From: Apteryx mantelli
Lineage: Eukaryota > Chordata > Aves > Apterygiformes > Apterygidae
NCBI RefSeq assembly: GCF_036417845.1
Contig: NC_089982.1
Span: forward strand, 61,889,684-61,953,683
Direction of reading: 5' to 3'
DNA length: 64,000 nt
This document shows, one piece after another, positions 40,165-51,335 of this stretch. Positions within the stretch are counted from its first letter, which is position 1, and every line of letters starts with the position of its first letter. The notes below the pieces were generated by a model. It did no database searches. It saw nothing but the letters and a program-made list of their open reading frames with translations, and had not been told where the DNA came from. The position numbers and the translations under genes were made by a program.

Positions 40165-40917
40165 AAAAAATTATGAAATTTCACATGGAACTTGGAAAAG
40201 CCCATAGCTTTGTGGGCTAAAATCAAGTTCCTTATAGCATAATTTATGTTAGAGTGAGCAAGTACAATAATTACCTAAAACAACACAATGATCTCTAGGT
40301 GTTCATAAAATCATGGAGCTCCATTTGTCGTCTTCTTTCCAAAAATATGAGGTAGGCAGGAAAATCTGCAGACAGATTAAAAAACACAACAAATGAACAT
40401 GAACAAGCAGTTGAAACAAATCTTGAAAGTCGACTGCCTCAGATTCAGATACAACTTCTTTCTGTTTGTCTTGTGATTCCTAAACTTTCTGAGAGAAAGG
40501 AGATAAAAGTGTGCCACTGTGGAACTGTCACCTCAGTTCTTTTCACAACTTCAAGTCACATATACAATGACAAAGATTCCAAAAAAGGAGGGGAAATGAG
40601 TATGAAATTTGAATATGTAGTTTCAAAGAACACTGGGCTGCAAGAAAGCAATAAACTTTTATTTTTATTTATTTTTAATATCCTTAGCACATTCTCACTC
40701 TTATGTTTGTCTAGCTGTAATTCCGTGAAAGATATAGCAGCAGAGTCCTCATTAAAGAGCAATGAAGAATTGTTCTGCCAAATGAAGTGCTTAACCTGAA
40801 AACTGTTGCCAAAGAGTAACATTTACTGCATCAGCAAATAAAGCCAAGTATCACCCCTAAACATACTTCAGTAGATGAAGAAGCTCTGTAAAAAGCCACA
40901 AACACCACAGTTACAGT

Positions 40918-40996
40918 GGTTCTCAACCCTTTTAAATTTGCAGGCCACTAAAAATTTTCCAGCCAAAGATCTCTGCTCAGAGAATCCAGCCTGCTG
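40918..40996. mobile_element. Possible hAT (Charlie/MER5-like) end
   Basis: It starts CAGTGGTTCTCAACCCTTTT, then GCAGGCCACTAAAAATTTTC. The first 13 bases equal the terminal inverted repeat typical of Charlie-group hAT elements, and the rest fits 'ggaccactaaaaat'. The other end was not located. Confidence 0.45.
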
Positions 40997-43278
40997 AGAT
41001 AATGTGTCTACCTTTCCTTGTTACTGTTTCCAGGCCTTTCACAAATAATCCAAGGTATGCAAACAAACCCCAAACTTAAAGAAATATATATTTTAGTAGT
41101 TTTGCAACCACACAAATTGACCACAGCTAATTTCAGAAAGAAAACAGAGCCCTGCAAGACACCTGCATGCATAATGTGACATCCAATATTTGAGCCTTGA
41201 GGCTTGATCTTTTCTACTACCTGCAAAAACCTTCTAGCTGTCTGAATAGTAATATCACCTCATTCGTGCATCTGGAGCACATAACCTCATCACTCCTATA
41301 TGATTATGTTTTCTAGTGCTATACAGCCAATTAACAAACATACGGATCTGCAGTTACTTCATTGGCAATTTCGAATGACAGTTTAACAATGAGTTTGTTC
41401 TCATGAAAGAAAACAAATGTTGGATAATTAGGTTTATTATTAATGCATTCTTCTACTTTATATGATTGTACAATAAAAGGCAATTTAATTGATAGGTGAG
41501 AAGACAAATTTTCTCCTTATAAGTGTTTTGTAAGGGAGATGCAAAATCACATTGTGGTTTCTCAAAAGTTGCAGAACTCTTCATGTTACGTCCATTTAAG
41601 TAATTTTTCTTATTGCATAATGAAAGATGATGTGGTACTGACTTACACCAATGAAAATGTAGAAGGCTAGCATAACCAAAGGACAATTTTTTTAAAACCA
41701 CTGATGATAGAAAAGTCCACAGAATTGGAACAGGTATATCACTGTGAAATACCACTGTTAGTGACAGTTTGTAAATACTGTTTGACCATAACGGTTTAAT
41801 GTAAGAATTTCATCTTCACGCAAATTCTTTCTTATTGTTAAATTAACACTTACTGCATTTCTATGAAACACAAAGTTTTGAAATTTGCTGCTACAGACTA
41901 AACATGCTGGCTTTGGTAGCAGACCTGCCCTTTCTGTTGTATCAGAGGACATACTCGGGAGATGGTTCCATGAAGCTGAAGGTGAAGCAGGGTGAAGGAA
42001 AATACTATCTGACTCAGATTAGGATTGTTATTGTTATTGTTTTGGTTCTGTCCTGTTTTGTCTTCCTTAATACTGTTCAGCAAGTGGAAAAAAGGAAAAG
42101 CATAAGATAGGAGCACAATCTCCACTATCAGGAATGCACCTATGAAGTTCAAAAACAAAGCTTTTTTTTTTTTTTTTAATCTTAGTCCACATACTCATTT
42201 GTAAATTCTCCAGGAAAAATATCATTATGAGAAAGGATCAGAGATTGTTTCAGGCAAAATTAATCAATTACTCATGAAAAATAAAAAAAAGTTGTAAGAT
42301 GTGTTTAAAAGCAGGACCCATCGTTATAACGGGTTTGTCTGTATATAAAAGCTACACCAACATAATGATGAGTTCCCATTTTTAATCCTACTCATGCTAG
42401 TAAGAAAACCTGCATAATTTTTATTTGAAAATAAGAGCAAGATTTCAGTTTATTTTATGTCACTTCATATTGAAGTTAAGTAAAAACAACAAACAAAAAC
42501 TCCTCCTTTCATTATTCTGACATCACTGGCTAAAAACAGACGTTACTGCTAAAACACCCAGGTTACGAGCCACAGACGGCTTGTCTTCAGCTGGACCACT
42601 AAGCCACATCATTGTTTACACAGCTAAAAGAGCACGATTTCAAAGCTTTAAAGCCACAAAATGATGGTAACAAAAAACAGGAACCAGTAATACATATAAA
42701 CAGCTGTTTTCGATGTTCAACTTTAGCATTTCTTTTCTCTCGTGTAACACTACTCCCTATGTTGGTGACTCGGCCGCTGCTCTACTCTGTTCGACCGGTC
42801 TCAAAAAAAACTTTAAACTTTTAATGACATTTCTCACGATGATCGGGTAGGTCAACGGAAAAACGAATAGGCAAGTACCTGAAAGCCTAGTGTGTTAAGT
42901 GCACTTTTATCAGGTCTTCGCTCTGAACGCTCCGAGTCAGCGGCCGGACGCGGGCGCCACCCAGCGCGGCGGGCCGCAGGCCTCGGGGGCCTCCATGGGC
43001 GCCTGCGCTCCGGCCTGCAGGGCGAATCCCCGCTCCGCATCCCACCGCCGCCCCCCGCTCGGGCCCGGCTCCCCCCTCCCGCCGGGGCCAGGCTGCCCCC
43101 GCCCCGCGCGGCCCCCCCGGGCGCCCCTCGCCGCGGGCAGGCGGGCGGACAGCGCGGAGGGAGGGCGGGAGCCCGCCCCCGGCAGCCCTCCTCCTCGCTT
43201 TCTCCTCCCCCTCCCCGCCACCGCCCAGCAGCCCCGCGCCCCTTCCTCTCGCTGCCAAGCCCCGGCCGCCCTTCTCAC

Positions 43279-43600
43279 CTCTCCGGGTCCGGGAAGGGGG
43301 CGAGACTGGGAGGGGGAGGAAAACCGCCAGGGAGGCCCCGACCCCCCCCCTTCCTCTCCCCTGCCCTCCCGCTCCGCTCCGGCCCGGCGGTAGCCGGCAC
43401 TCGCGCCTCGCCGGGCAAGGCTGCGGGCACCGGGCGGCCCCTCCCCAGCGCACTCGGGCGGCTCCAGCCCCAGCGCCAGCCGGGCACACGGCGGGGGGGG
43501 ACGAGGGAGGGGAGGGGAGGGGGAGGGGAGGCCCCACGGGCAGGGGCGGGCCGCCTTGGCCACGCCCCCCACCCTGCCGAGCCGCCGCGCCACCTCCTGC
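43279..43600 (-). other. KLHL5: Probable noncoding exon 1 of KLHL5 (start not mapped)
   Basis: The 3' boundary is set by the strong donor GGAGAG/GTGAGA on the minus strand. The 5' boundary is a guess inside the GC-box cluster. Splicing to the acceptor at 24680 would place 23 nt of 5' UTR before the KLHL5 ATG. This is inferred from splice signals and the position of the CpG island; there is no transcript evidence. Confidence 0.45.
43493..43532 (+). promoter_or_regulatory. G-quadruplex-prone G runs in CpG island
   Basis: Seven or more runs of three or more G separated by one to four bases, then GGAGGCC. A second block lies at 43699-43720 (GGGGCGGGGCC repeated with GGGGCC). Confidence 0.6.
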
Positions 43601-44283
43601 CCGGGGGCGGGAAGCGCGCGCCGCCGCCGGCCGCCACCCGCCGGCCGTTGGCTTCCGCGCGCCCGCGGGCAGGGGAGCGCGGCGCCGTATGCAAAGCAGG
43701 GGCGGGGCCGGGGCCGGGGCCGCGCCGCTCGGCACCCGGCGGCGCAGCGGCAAGGACGAGGGAGGCAGTTCCCGCTTTGAGGGGTCTCTCTCGATTAAAC
43801 CTGCGAAAGGCCTCGTCGCATACCTTGGGTTGCTTTGCCCGTCTTTGAGAAACACACCAAGATAGATGAGCGTTTCTGTAATTTTCCCCCATTTAAATGA
43901 AATAAATCAGCAGAGGCACAAAATGCAACCTTCTCTCGGGACACCAGCTACGGCCCATACTTACCTTAAAAAAGCACGTTGGCCCCTTCCACGCCTCCAA
44001 GGCTGCCTCCTCATGTCACGCAATACCTTACCAGTGACTTCTGCCACCCAAAGGCAGAATACTTTTCCAAATTAATAGACTGTGTGACAGTCAGATGTGC
44101 TTCCTAGTGGTAACACTGATTTAAGGGTGTACAGGTTAATTGCTGAGGCACGGCAGTGGGAGTTTGATGTAGTAATGATGTATAGCGCTTTCTTTGCCTC
44201 ATGCCATAAAGAAGCCATAAAGAAGCCTATGCGATCGCATGGTTTGCAGTGACCTGCCAGCCTTCTTCCCGGCCAACTTTAAA

Positions 44284-44290
44284 TGACTCA
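44284..44290 (+). promoter_or_regulatory. AP-1/MARE-like site TGACTCA
   Basis: The context ATGACTCAGCC also fits the antioxidant-response core TGACNNNGC. A second TGACTCA lies at 46074-46080, 407 bp upstream of the TMEM156 start codon. Confidence 0.3.
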
Positions 44291-44551
44291 GCCAACTGTA
44301 GCGAAATTTGATTGAAGGGTAGTGACTTCAACGATACTAATTCTTTCAAGTTTTGTAACAATTATTATCTAGGGTGAGGAAGTGTGTCCCTAAGGAGGAA
44401 GACCTCAGCTTTTCCCTGCGGCTGGCTAGTCAGGCCACGCGCGACTGTGAATCAGCTGGTTACCACATGCGTGGCCCCACGTCCGACACAACCCAGGCCG
44501 CCTCTTGCTCCGCTGACGGGTGCGAGGCGCTGCCGGCCTTGCGGGGGCAGT

Positions 44552-44568
44552 CAGCGCCATCTGTCGGA
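44552..44568 (-). promoter_or_regulatory. CTCF-like site
   Basis: The minus strand reads CCGACAGATGGCGCTGA, matching about 13 of 14 core positions of the CTCF consensus I know (CCASYAGRKGGCRS), allowing G at position 3. It lies between the two divergent promoters. Confidence 0.4.
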
Positions 44569-46319
44569 AATGGATGTGAGGAAAATGGTGTCTGTGTCCC
44601 GACCTACTAGCAAGGTACAAATCAGGAATTTCTTTTCTCCTTAGGTTTATTAAGCTTGGTGTTTTGAGCTTTAAATCAGTGTCTAAGCCTTAGGATGTGC
44701 TGGTGGTGGGGTGAGGGAAGGTCATGTGGGGCCTAATGTGCCATGACAAGAGCTGTAAAACAGATATTCCCCATCCGCTTATTCGAGTCCTTGGAAATCT
44801 TTCTCTGAAGTATCTGAAACTCGCCACGTTCAATAGGCTGTTGTATTAGGCTGAACTTGGGTGTAATCGTATAGGGCAATTTCTGTTCTGACTTTTAGCA
44901 CTACGAACAGTGATGAAAATCTGTATACATTAGAACGGGATACATATACATAGATATGTGTATTACTTGCCTGAGTTGTCCTGCTATTTCTAAGAGATTT
45001 TTCTCCATTCCTTCTGAACAGAAAGGATGGGTGAACACCATGCAAGCTTCAAAGCAGGAAAATATAAACATGGAAGATACTTAAGGAGCAACACTGTCTC
45101 TCACAAAGTAGAACTAATTTGCTAACAAATAACAAATATAAATAGTGCAGTGGGTGTGTTTTGCTTTCTAGAGTCATACCTATCACTTCTTGTGTCCTTA
45201 CTACTTCTATGGCACCAGACTTCAAAAAAATATTAGTTCATTGTGCTTTGGTTTCATTGCTTGCATTGCATGAAATTGCTACATGATTGAAATATTATAT
45301 TAACAAATTTATATTCACTAAAGCACTATTAAGAGAAATCTTCCTGTAGAGTGAATATTATATTTGCCTCCACCTGGCTTGCTCGTCTTCTGAGATAACT
45401 AGATGATAAGACGGGCATTTCAGGTTTGTAGGACATTTATTCTAACTTCAGTGGCATTGCTTCATTTTGGTAGTATTCAATATTTAATTAGTTGTGGGAA
45501 AAAGTTCTGTATCAGGATAGCTTTCTGAATTAATTAAATGCCTCATACTGTATGTACTCTATATTTGAGTCATATTGTTTGTTTTTACATATACATTATT
45601 CAGAGTACTTTTATACAGAACATTTCAGAAATGTTCTTTGCAGTCTCATCTATAAGAAGAAATTATGGAATATCATTGTGGTTGTCAGAATGGAAGACTT
45701 AACTTTTCAGTTTGGAAAGGAAAGTTTAGCTGTAAAATGATCACCACAATGTATAGAAGTATTAATGGCTCTTTCAGGTCTTCTTGTAATGTTTAGGGCA
45801 GTAAAATACATATCAAAGACATGGTACAGGTTGGCAACACATCTGTTGTCCTTTAAGAGTACGGCAGCAATGATATGCTCATCTCATACTTTGTTCATTG
45901 TATGTAGTACATCACTTATTTGCCAGATCAGGAACTTAAAGTTGTAATGATCACGTTAATAGTCTATTAAAGTCTTAAAGATACTGTATTACATACAATT
46001 ATCTTCCCTCTAGCCACAATATATATGTATATAAATAAAACAATAAAACCTCCATATTTGACTCATCTGGGGCTGACTCATTTTAAAAAAATCTTCTCGG
46101 CCGAATGAGAACAAGACTCCTTCACAGAGATGATTCATTTACTGTTTAGAAGGTATATGAAAGTGGCCATTAGAGGGTGATGTTCCTAAAAGAAAAGTAC
46201 CCCAAATGAATAAAATAGTTTCTAAGCATGATTCTTCTCTTATTTTCATCATGGTACATTAGTTTTATCTTCATTATATTCATTTGAGTCATCCTCATCT
46301 ATGCCAATGCAAGAAGAGA

Positions 46320-46480
46320 ACTTGGCTCTCTATTACTTAAGGTAACACGAAGTAGAAAGAAAAGCCATATTAGAGAAAGGAAATGAATAGGAGTTGTTTT
46401 GCATAAAGCCCACACTAAGTCTGAAGCTAAACCAGGAAGGAACTCACCATCACTATGCTTGATGGGACTGCTTCAGTGAC
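46320..46480 (+). promoter_or_regulatory. TMEM156: Candidate proximal promoter / 5' UTR of TMEM156
   Basis: The sequence just upstream of the start codon is not GC-rich. It carries ETS-like cores (AAAGGAAAT near 46378 and CCAGGAAGG near 46434) and an octamer-like TTTTGCATAA near 46400. An in-frame TGA at 46460-46462 closes the frame above the start. The motifs are short and common, so this is only a suggestion. Confidence 0.25.
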
Positions 46481-46580
46481 ATGTGCTTGGTTTTGAGAAA
46501 ATCAGAACTCTTCAGATTAGCAATAGGAATAATTACCATGTTTATTTTATGTTTACCTGAATTTTTCAAAGTCCATGAAG
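46481..46580 (+). CDS. TMEM156: TMEM156 coding exon 1: signal/hydrophobic N-terminus
   Basis: This 100-nt coding part gives MCLVLRKSELFRLAIGII then TMFILCLPEFFKVHE plus one base. The alignment with human TMEM156 is clear: KTALLKLFVAIVITFILI and LPEYFKTPKE against KSELFRLAIGIITMFILC and LPEFFKVHE. The segment after a short basic head is a hydrophobic stretch of about 15 residues, consistent with a signal peptide or signal anchor into the ER. The ATG at 46481 has G at -3, and an in-frame stop lies 7 codons upstream, so it is the most upstream possible start. A second Met at residue 20 is inside the hydrophobic stretch. The donor is GAAG followed by GTGAGT, phase 1. Confidence 0.88.
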
Positions 46581-49500
46581 GTGAGTGATCAGTTTTTAAA
46601 ATAGCCTTTTCTTTATTCTAAGGTCTGGTTACAATTGAAAAGTTAGCATATACTTTCTTAAAACGGATGGTTATGATGCTATAGTCATATGAACTTTGTA
46701 AAACATATGTATTATTTTCTTCCGATTTTTAACTAACGAAGTTAATTATATGTGGTAATTTGAAAGAAGTTTGTCATTCATTTATGTGCACTGCAAAATT
46801 TTTTGTAACTATTTTTGTAACTGTTCTTTTATGATCTTCATTGTAAAGAGAGTAATTAAAATATTTATGTTTTTCTGTAGCAGGTACTTGTGTCTTAAAA
46901 GATAACTTTTTTGAAGTCCCTGTACTGAAATGCCTGTGAATATTTGTACAGTTACTATTTGGTATGAGATCATGTCTGAGGAAGAGATATGCAGTAGTAA
47001 CCTGATAAAAAATAGAGCAGAATGTGTATAACAGAGTGAAACAAATCTTTTAACAAGAATTCCAAATACATCTTAGTAATCCTAAAGGTCAGTACTGGAT
47101 TTAGGATGAATGCAAAATATATGTGTATGAGTCATGCATTCAGTGCTTTATTAAAAATCCATAAATAAATTAATATTTAAATAGTTTTGTCACAGACATT
47201 TCTAAGCAAGCTTTTGAATAGATCAATGTCATATTAAAAAGCATCCCTTTGACAAATGGTGTGTGTTCCCAGACATCATTAAATTATTTATGGAGCATAG
47301 TTTCTCTGCAGAAATTTAGTATTAAAATATACCAAATTAGGTTATTTATATTTACATTTTTATTTTCATTCACCAAGAAGAATAACCATAATACTAACTT
47401 GAATATAATAAATTGGTTTTTACAGATTATAAAACAACAAACTTGATAAACTGTTGTAAGCTTCAAATATTGTAGAAATAAGCCAATTTAAGATGTTGGA
47501 GTAATTAATGTTTTACTGCCATGCAGAAGTGGCTAAGGCAGTAGTCAGATTCTTTGCTAGCACAGACTACACAAATAAACAATGGCATGAATATTGCCAG
47601 AAGAAAACATATTGACATTATTGTCAATCATCAAAGAATAATTGCATTTTTCTATGATCAGTTGCCTAGATTGCTCTTCTTGGAGGTGCTTTATCCTGTA
47701 ATAGCATGTTCATTGCAATTCTGATATCTACATGCGAACTTAATCACCACAGCATGTCTAAAGAAGAAGGTCCAGTTCTTTGTGCATGTAAAGTGAAATA
47801 TCTAAGCAGAATGCAGCATAGAATTTTGTTAGGGAATTTAGAATCATTATCCTGTTTTGGATGTTCTGAAAACTACATAACAATGTCTAAATTAAGATAA
47901 GAGAGAATAAATATGCTGAACAACTTACTTTGAAAATTCCAAGGAATCTGGGTCGCTGTGCTTCATTGAAAATCTTATGGTGGAAACTGGTTTTATTTCA
48001 GATTTTGTATCAAACTTAAGATGTACAGAATTACTTTACTGCAGATGTTCCAAATTGCTGGCTGCCACGTGAGGCTGTGGACAATACTTACGGATACAAA
48101 TTTATTGTTGGAAATCTTTGAGATGTGAAACAGTCTCTGGGTATCTTCCTCTGAACCCTAAATGAGTGGTTGAGACCTCCTAACTCCACATACTTTTCTA
48201 AGATCACATTAAGGCTGTGGGTATTTCAGGTTTTTAATATAACCCCTAAAGTGGCAGGTGAGCAAAAAGTACAGAGAGGAGTAAGTGAAACATGGTGGGA
48301 ATAAAACTGGAAATTTCTCATTGAACAGCAATTTTAGGGAAAATCAAATTTGCAATAAACCAAGCCTTTAAAAATCTATAATACAGTTCAGCATTACCAA
48401 AAGTGAAATGTTGCCTTTACATTTGTAAAGCAAATGTTTGTTTACAAGTCATTGCAGCTTCAGACTACATTGCTTTAGAACAGGAAGTTGTAGGTTTAGA
48501 GTCTGACGTACTCAATCCCAGTCCTCTCCTCTCGGTCCAGCTTGATGGACTGTATCTCACATAATCCATCAGTCATGTATTCCCCAAGTTGTACCAAGCT
48601 GTATCACTGCAATATTATATGACTTTACTGCTATCATTTCCATAAGGCAATGATAAAAATGCAATTTAATATATTGCTGAATTGATTCAAAACAGAATAT
48701 GACAGATGAAATGATGAAAGGTCAAGCCAATCCAAAATTAATTATTTATGATTTTCTTAATGGGAAGCAATTTTTTTACAAATTCAGATTTTCCCTGTGG
48801 ATAATTTCATTTTAATGGAATTGGATTTTCTATAGAAAAAAACTGTAAATAGAGGCTTATCAAAGGAATTTCATAATCTCAGAACTTCTTAACATTGAGC
48901 ACTTGAGTTACAGATTTTTGAAAATAAAACAAAGTTTCTTAGAGACACTTTGCATGGTTTGGTCTCACCGATCCTTATAACTGTAAAGTTTGTCTGCATT
49001 CAGATTTCCCAGAACCTTTACCCATTTCCAGCAATGCTTACATTTGGGAGGGAACGTTTCCCAGTCCTGCACTAAGCAGCAAGCCTTTTGTGGGTAGGGC
49101 TCTGTCTGTCTGCCATGGAATCCACTGAGAAATCTCGTCCTTTTCCAGTCATGCTTACAGTGTTCAGCCATATATATCCTTCCCTACAAAATCCACAGTC
49201 CCATGAGTTGAAAGAAAATACATTTTGTTGACACTAGATTATAATTTGGATGGCTTCTCAGTAAAGCTCTTCAAGAGGATGGTAAGCACCCTCCCTAATA
49301 GGACAGCATACAAAATTTCTAATCAGATGTGCTTTATACCTATCTATAACATGGCTAAAAGGTGGCACCAGAGCTGGCTTGGCCATGTGGAACACATAGT
49401 GCAGAATGGAGTTCACGGTGCTGTGCACGGATGTATGCTACTGTCACAGCACAGCCAGCAGATCTGCAAGTTGTGTACAAATTTCTGTGTGAAACAGGTA

Positions 49501-51053
49501 TAGTAGAGAATTGCCATTAGTTGACCCTGAAAGTTGTAGCAGTGGTTTTAGGCTAGTTGCCCGGATGCACATATGCCTTGCATGAGATTAGATAAGAATT
49601 TAATTTTTACTCCTGGCTCATTTCCACATAGACTCTCTGCACAAAACTCTTCCTACTCAGGCTGAAAGAATTTCTTTTCAAGAGCTTGCTCCTCTTCAGG
49701 TTGTGGGGGTCAGATCATGAGCATTTTGTGGAAAATCTTTGACCTATATAAGGGAAAGATCAAGCCCTAAATTTTGCCTGACATTTTTCTTTTTGTAGTA
49801 AAACAAATTATCTTCTTATCTGCATATGATATATACTTTACATGTCAATTTATTATCTGTTTTATGAGGAGTTTATGACTCTCTGATGTAGGGTTAGTAA
49901 AGTGAAGGTAAGATTGACTTTGGCATTTGATTTTGGATTTTATTTCTGTATCCTGCCTGAAGTCCTTCACTGAACTGACTTTGAGGTTAGTCCCCCTGGA
50001 TGCAGGCGCAGATGGCCTGTTGAAACTGTCAGATTGCAGTTGAGTACTGGAGCAATTAAAGGCCGTGTTTTCTTCTCTATACATAATGATTTATGACCAT
50101 ACAACTCCAATTACTCATAATGGGAGTTAGATGCATAAATTCATCTTCACAGAGATGAAAGGGTACCACTAGAACTGGAAGTGGAACTACAAAACTATGG
50201 GTTAGTACTGCATAATCTCCAAACAGAGAGAGAGTGATTATTTGTATTCATAAAGACACATTTCGTGTTGGGTCCCAGTAATTTTTTACTTTTAAATTGT
50301 TTTCATATTGAAAAAATAGTTCAATGTTAACTCAAGTGAAAATATAAATGATTCATAGAATAAAGCCCTAGTTTAATGTGAAAGGCAGCTAAAAAACCCA
50401 CTCACTAATAATTAATACTATGTATTTTTTGTTATTTGCCAGAATTGCATAAATGTACTCCAGCTACAGTAATCTGATATTGAAATTTGACTAAGAATGG
50501 CAAAAAAGTTGGTCATAGTTAGGATTTCATGTTTGGTGATTCATTTTTATGAGTATAAGAGGTCATAAAAGCTGTGTCAGAATTTGGGTGCATTTCTATG
50601 TAGTTTCCCTGTACAGTTCCACTGTCATTGGAGGGAAAGTTTTCATTGTGATTATAGCTATTTTACACTGTAATCATACTAGTATATTGTAGCCGTATGG
50701 TTCCAGGGCTAAATTCCCTCTCTGAATATGAGAGGCTTCATCTTCTTTTCAAACACAATCAGATCTGAACAGCTTTGAAACAGGAATATGACTAGATACC
50801 ACCACAAATGCAAGTTATTATTAGAAGAGATTTAGCATAATTCAGCCCTAAAATCCAGCATGTAGGTTGTGGGAATATTCTGTGCTTGCTTTCTCCCACT
50901 TGATGATGTATTCAATATGCTGCCAAAATCCTCAAGAAAGAAACCTTGTGTTTTATTGTATGATGGTTAAAAGTATCTTACATGATACATGCACATATTT
51001 GTCCATGTGTCCTATATGATTGTCTTGCTAATACAGTACTCTTTGTTTTACAG
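46581..51053 (+). other. TMEM156: TMEM156 intron 1, 4.5 kb
   Basis: It starts GTGAGTGA and ends CTTTGTTTTACAG. The sequence is AT-rich with no recognised exon. A pair of imperfect 22-bp repeats lies near 49.02 and 49.14 kb, and ORFs there (48965-49171 minus, 49225-49503 plus) resemble nothing I know. Confidence 0.8.
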
Positions 51054-51335
51054 CTAACACTGTAATTATATCATGCAGGGATACCTGTTCATTAAATAAT
51101 ACTACTTTTCCACTATGCACTTTTAACAATTCTTGCAAAAACTCCTGGCAACAAAGAAGAAAGAACCAGACTATTTTACTGAAGGCCATTGTAAATCATC
51201 TCAATTTCCAAAATATTCCGTGTATTTGCCAATCCTCCAGCAAAGAACAACAGTCACATATTATGTACTCAGAGTGTGAATCCAAGAGAGAGAGAAATGT
51301 TGTTCCCCAAGGACCAAGATCAGTAGTTAAAAAAA
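51054..51335 (+). CDS. TMEM156: TMEM156 coding exon 2: Cys-rich glycosylated ectodomain
   Basis: This 282-bp exon has splice phases 1 and 1. After completing Ala34 it reads NTVIISCRDTCSLNNTTF, PLCTFNNSCKNSWQQRRK and NQTILLKAIVNHLNFQ, and ends VVPQGPRSVVKK plus one base. Human TMEM156 has the same pattern at this place (a CLEVC pair, then an NFT sequon and NFSF), with low identity but matching cysteine and Asn spacing. Several N-X-S/T sequons (NNT, NTT, NNS, NQT) and many cysteines (CRDTC, CTF, CIC, SEC) suit a lumenal or extracellular domain. The acceptor is TTTTACAG and the donor is AAAAA followed by GTAAGT. The exon is read here by hand because it lacks an ATG near its start. Confidence 0.85.

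Larger units (their letters stand above)
24680..43278 (-). other. KLHL5: KLHL5 intron 1, about 18.6 kb
   Basis: This is the stretch between the CpG-island first exon and the first coding exon. The acceptor end reads TTACCTTGTTGCCTAG on the transcript strand. Apart from the candidate long-isoform N-terminus, no coding exon of either gene is recognised. Contents I can name are A/T homopolymers, a CA repeat at 40146-40164, possible old repeats at 36518-36610 and 40918-40996, a perfect hairpin at 37319-37350, a CTCF-like site at 27446-27460 and an ORF-rich stretch at 37.1-39.8 kb that I cannot assign. Confidence 0.7.
1..43600 (-). other. KLHL5: KLHL5 gene (5' half), extends beyond left edge
   Basis: Four coding exons on the minus strand join in frame into the first 297 residues of a KLHL5 protein; the human protein from the same start is about 709 residues as I recall it. 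The product belongs to the BTB-BACK-Kelch family, whose members dimerise through BTB, bind CUL3, and present substrates held by the C-terminal Kelch propeller for ubiquitination. Here the N-terminal acidic/Ser-rich region, the whole BTB domain and the start of BACK are present. The remaining BACK exon(s) and all Kelch repeats are absent from 1-5652, so they must lie off the left edge. Phases at the three junctions are 2, 2 and 1 and all agree. The right boundary is approximate: it is set in the CpG island and not on a mapped transcription start. Confidence 0.93.
42930..43790. promoter_or_regulatory. CpG island, promoter of KLHL5
   Basis: About 860 bp are extremely GC-rich and full of CpG, in sharp contrast to the AT-rich flanks. 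Seen directly: several GC boxes (GGGCGG and its complement, for example near 43540 and 43700), an NRF1-like GCGCCTGCGC at 42999-43008, and G-run clusters. No TATA box stands out. Such islands mark housekeeping-type dispersed promoters. It sits at the 5' end of KLHL5 and about 2.7 kb upstream of the TMEM156 start codon, so it could fire in both directions. A strong donor on the minus strand, GGAGAG followed by GTGAGA (GT at 43278-43277), would end a noncoding KLHL5 exon 1. A second possible donor is CAG followed by GTACTT (GT at 42878-42877). Confidence 0.85.
43791..46480. other. Intergenic interval between KLHL5 and TMEM156
   Basis: This holds the TMEM156 upstream region. The first kilobase still has scattered CpGs (island shore). 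Named elements are AP-1/MARE-like TGACTCA at 44284-44290 and 46074-46080, a CTCF-like site at 44552-44568, a weaker one at 46167-46180, and a 12-bp palindrome at 44229-44240. I see no coding sequence. Confidence 0.7.

Noticed and set aside
42852..43040. Coding first exon of KLHL5 in the island (minus strand, MRSGDSPCRPERRR...)
   Set aside because: It ends at a usable donor, but joining to the acceptor at 24680 would lead into the 23-nt UTR upstream of the conserved Met. The text is only GC-rich composition, and human exon 1 is noncoding as far as I recall.
42887..43855. ORFs of 205-322 residues on both strands in the CpG island
   Set aside because: They overlap in several frames on both strands and encode Pro/Arg/Gly/Ala-rich text. 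GC-rich DNA lacks stop codons, so these are compositional, not genes.
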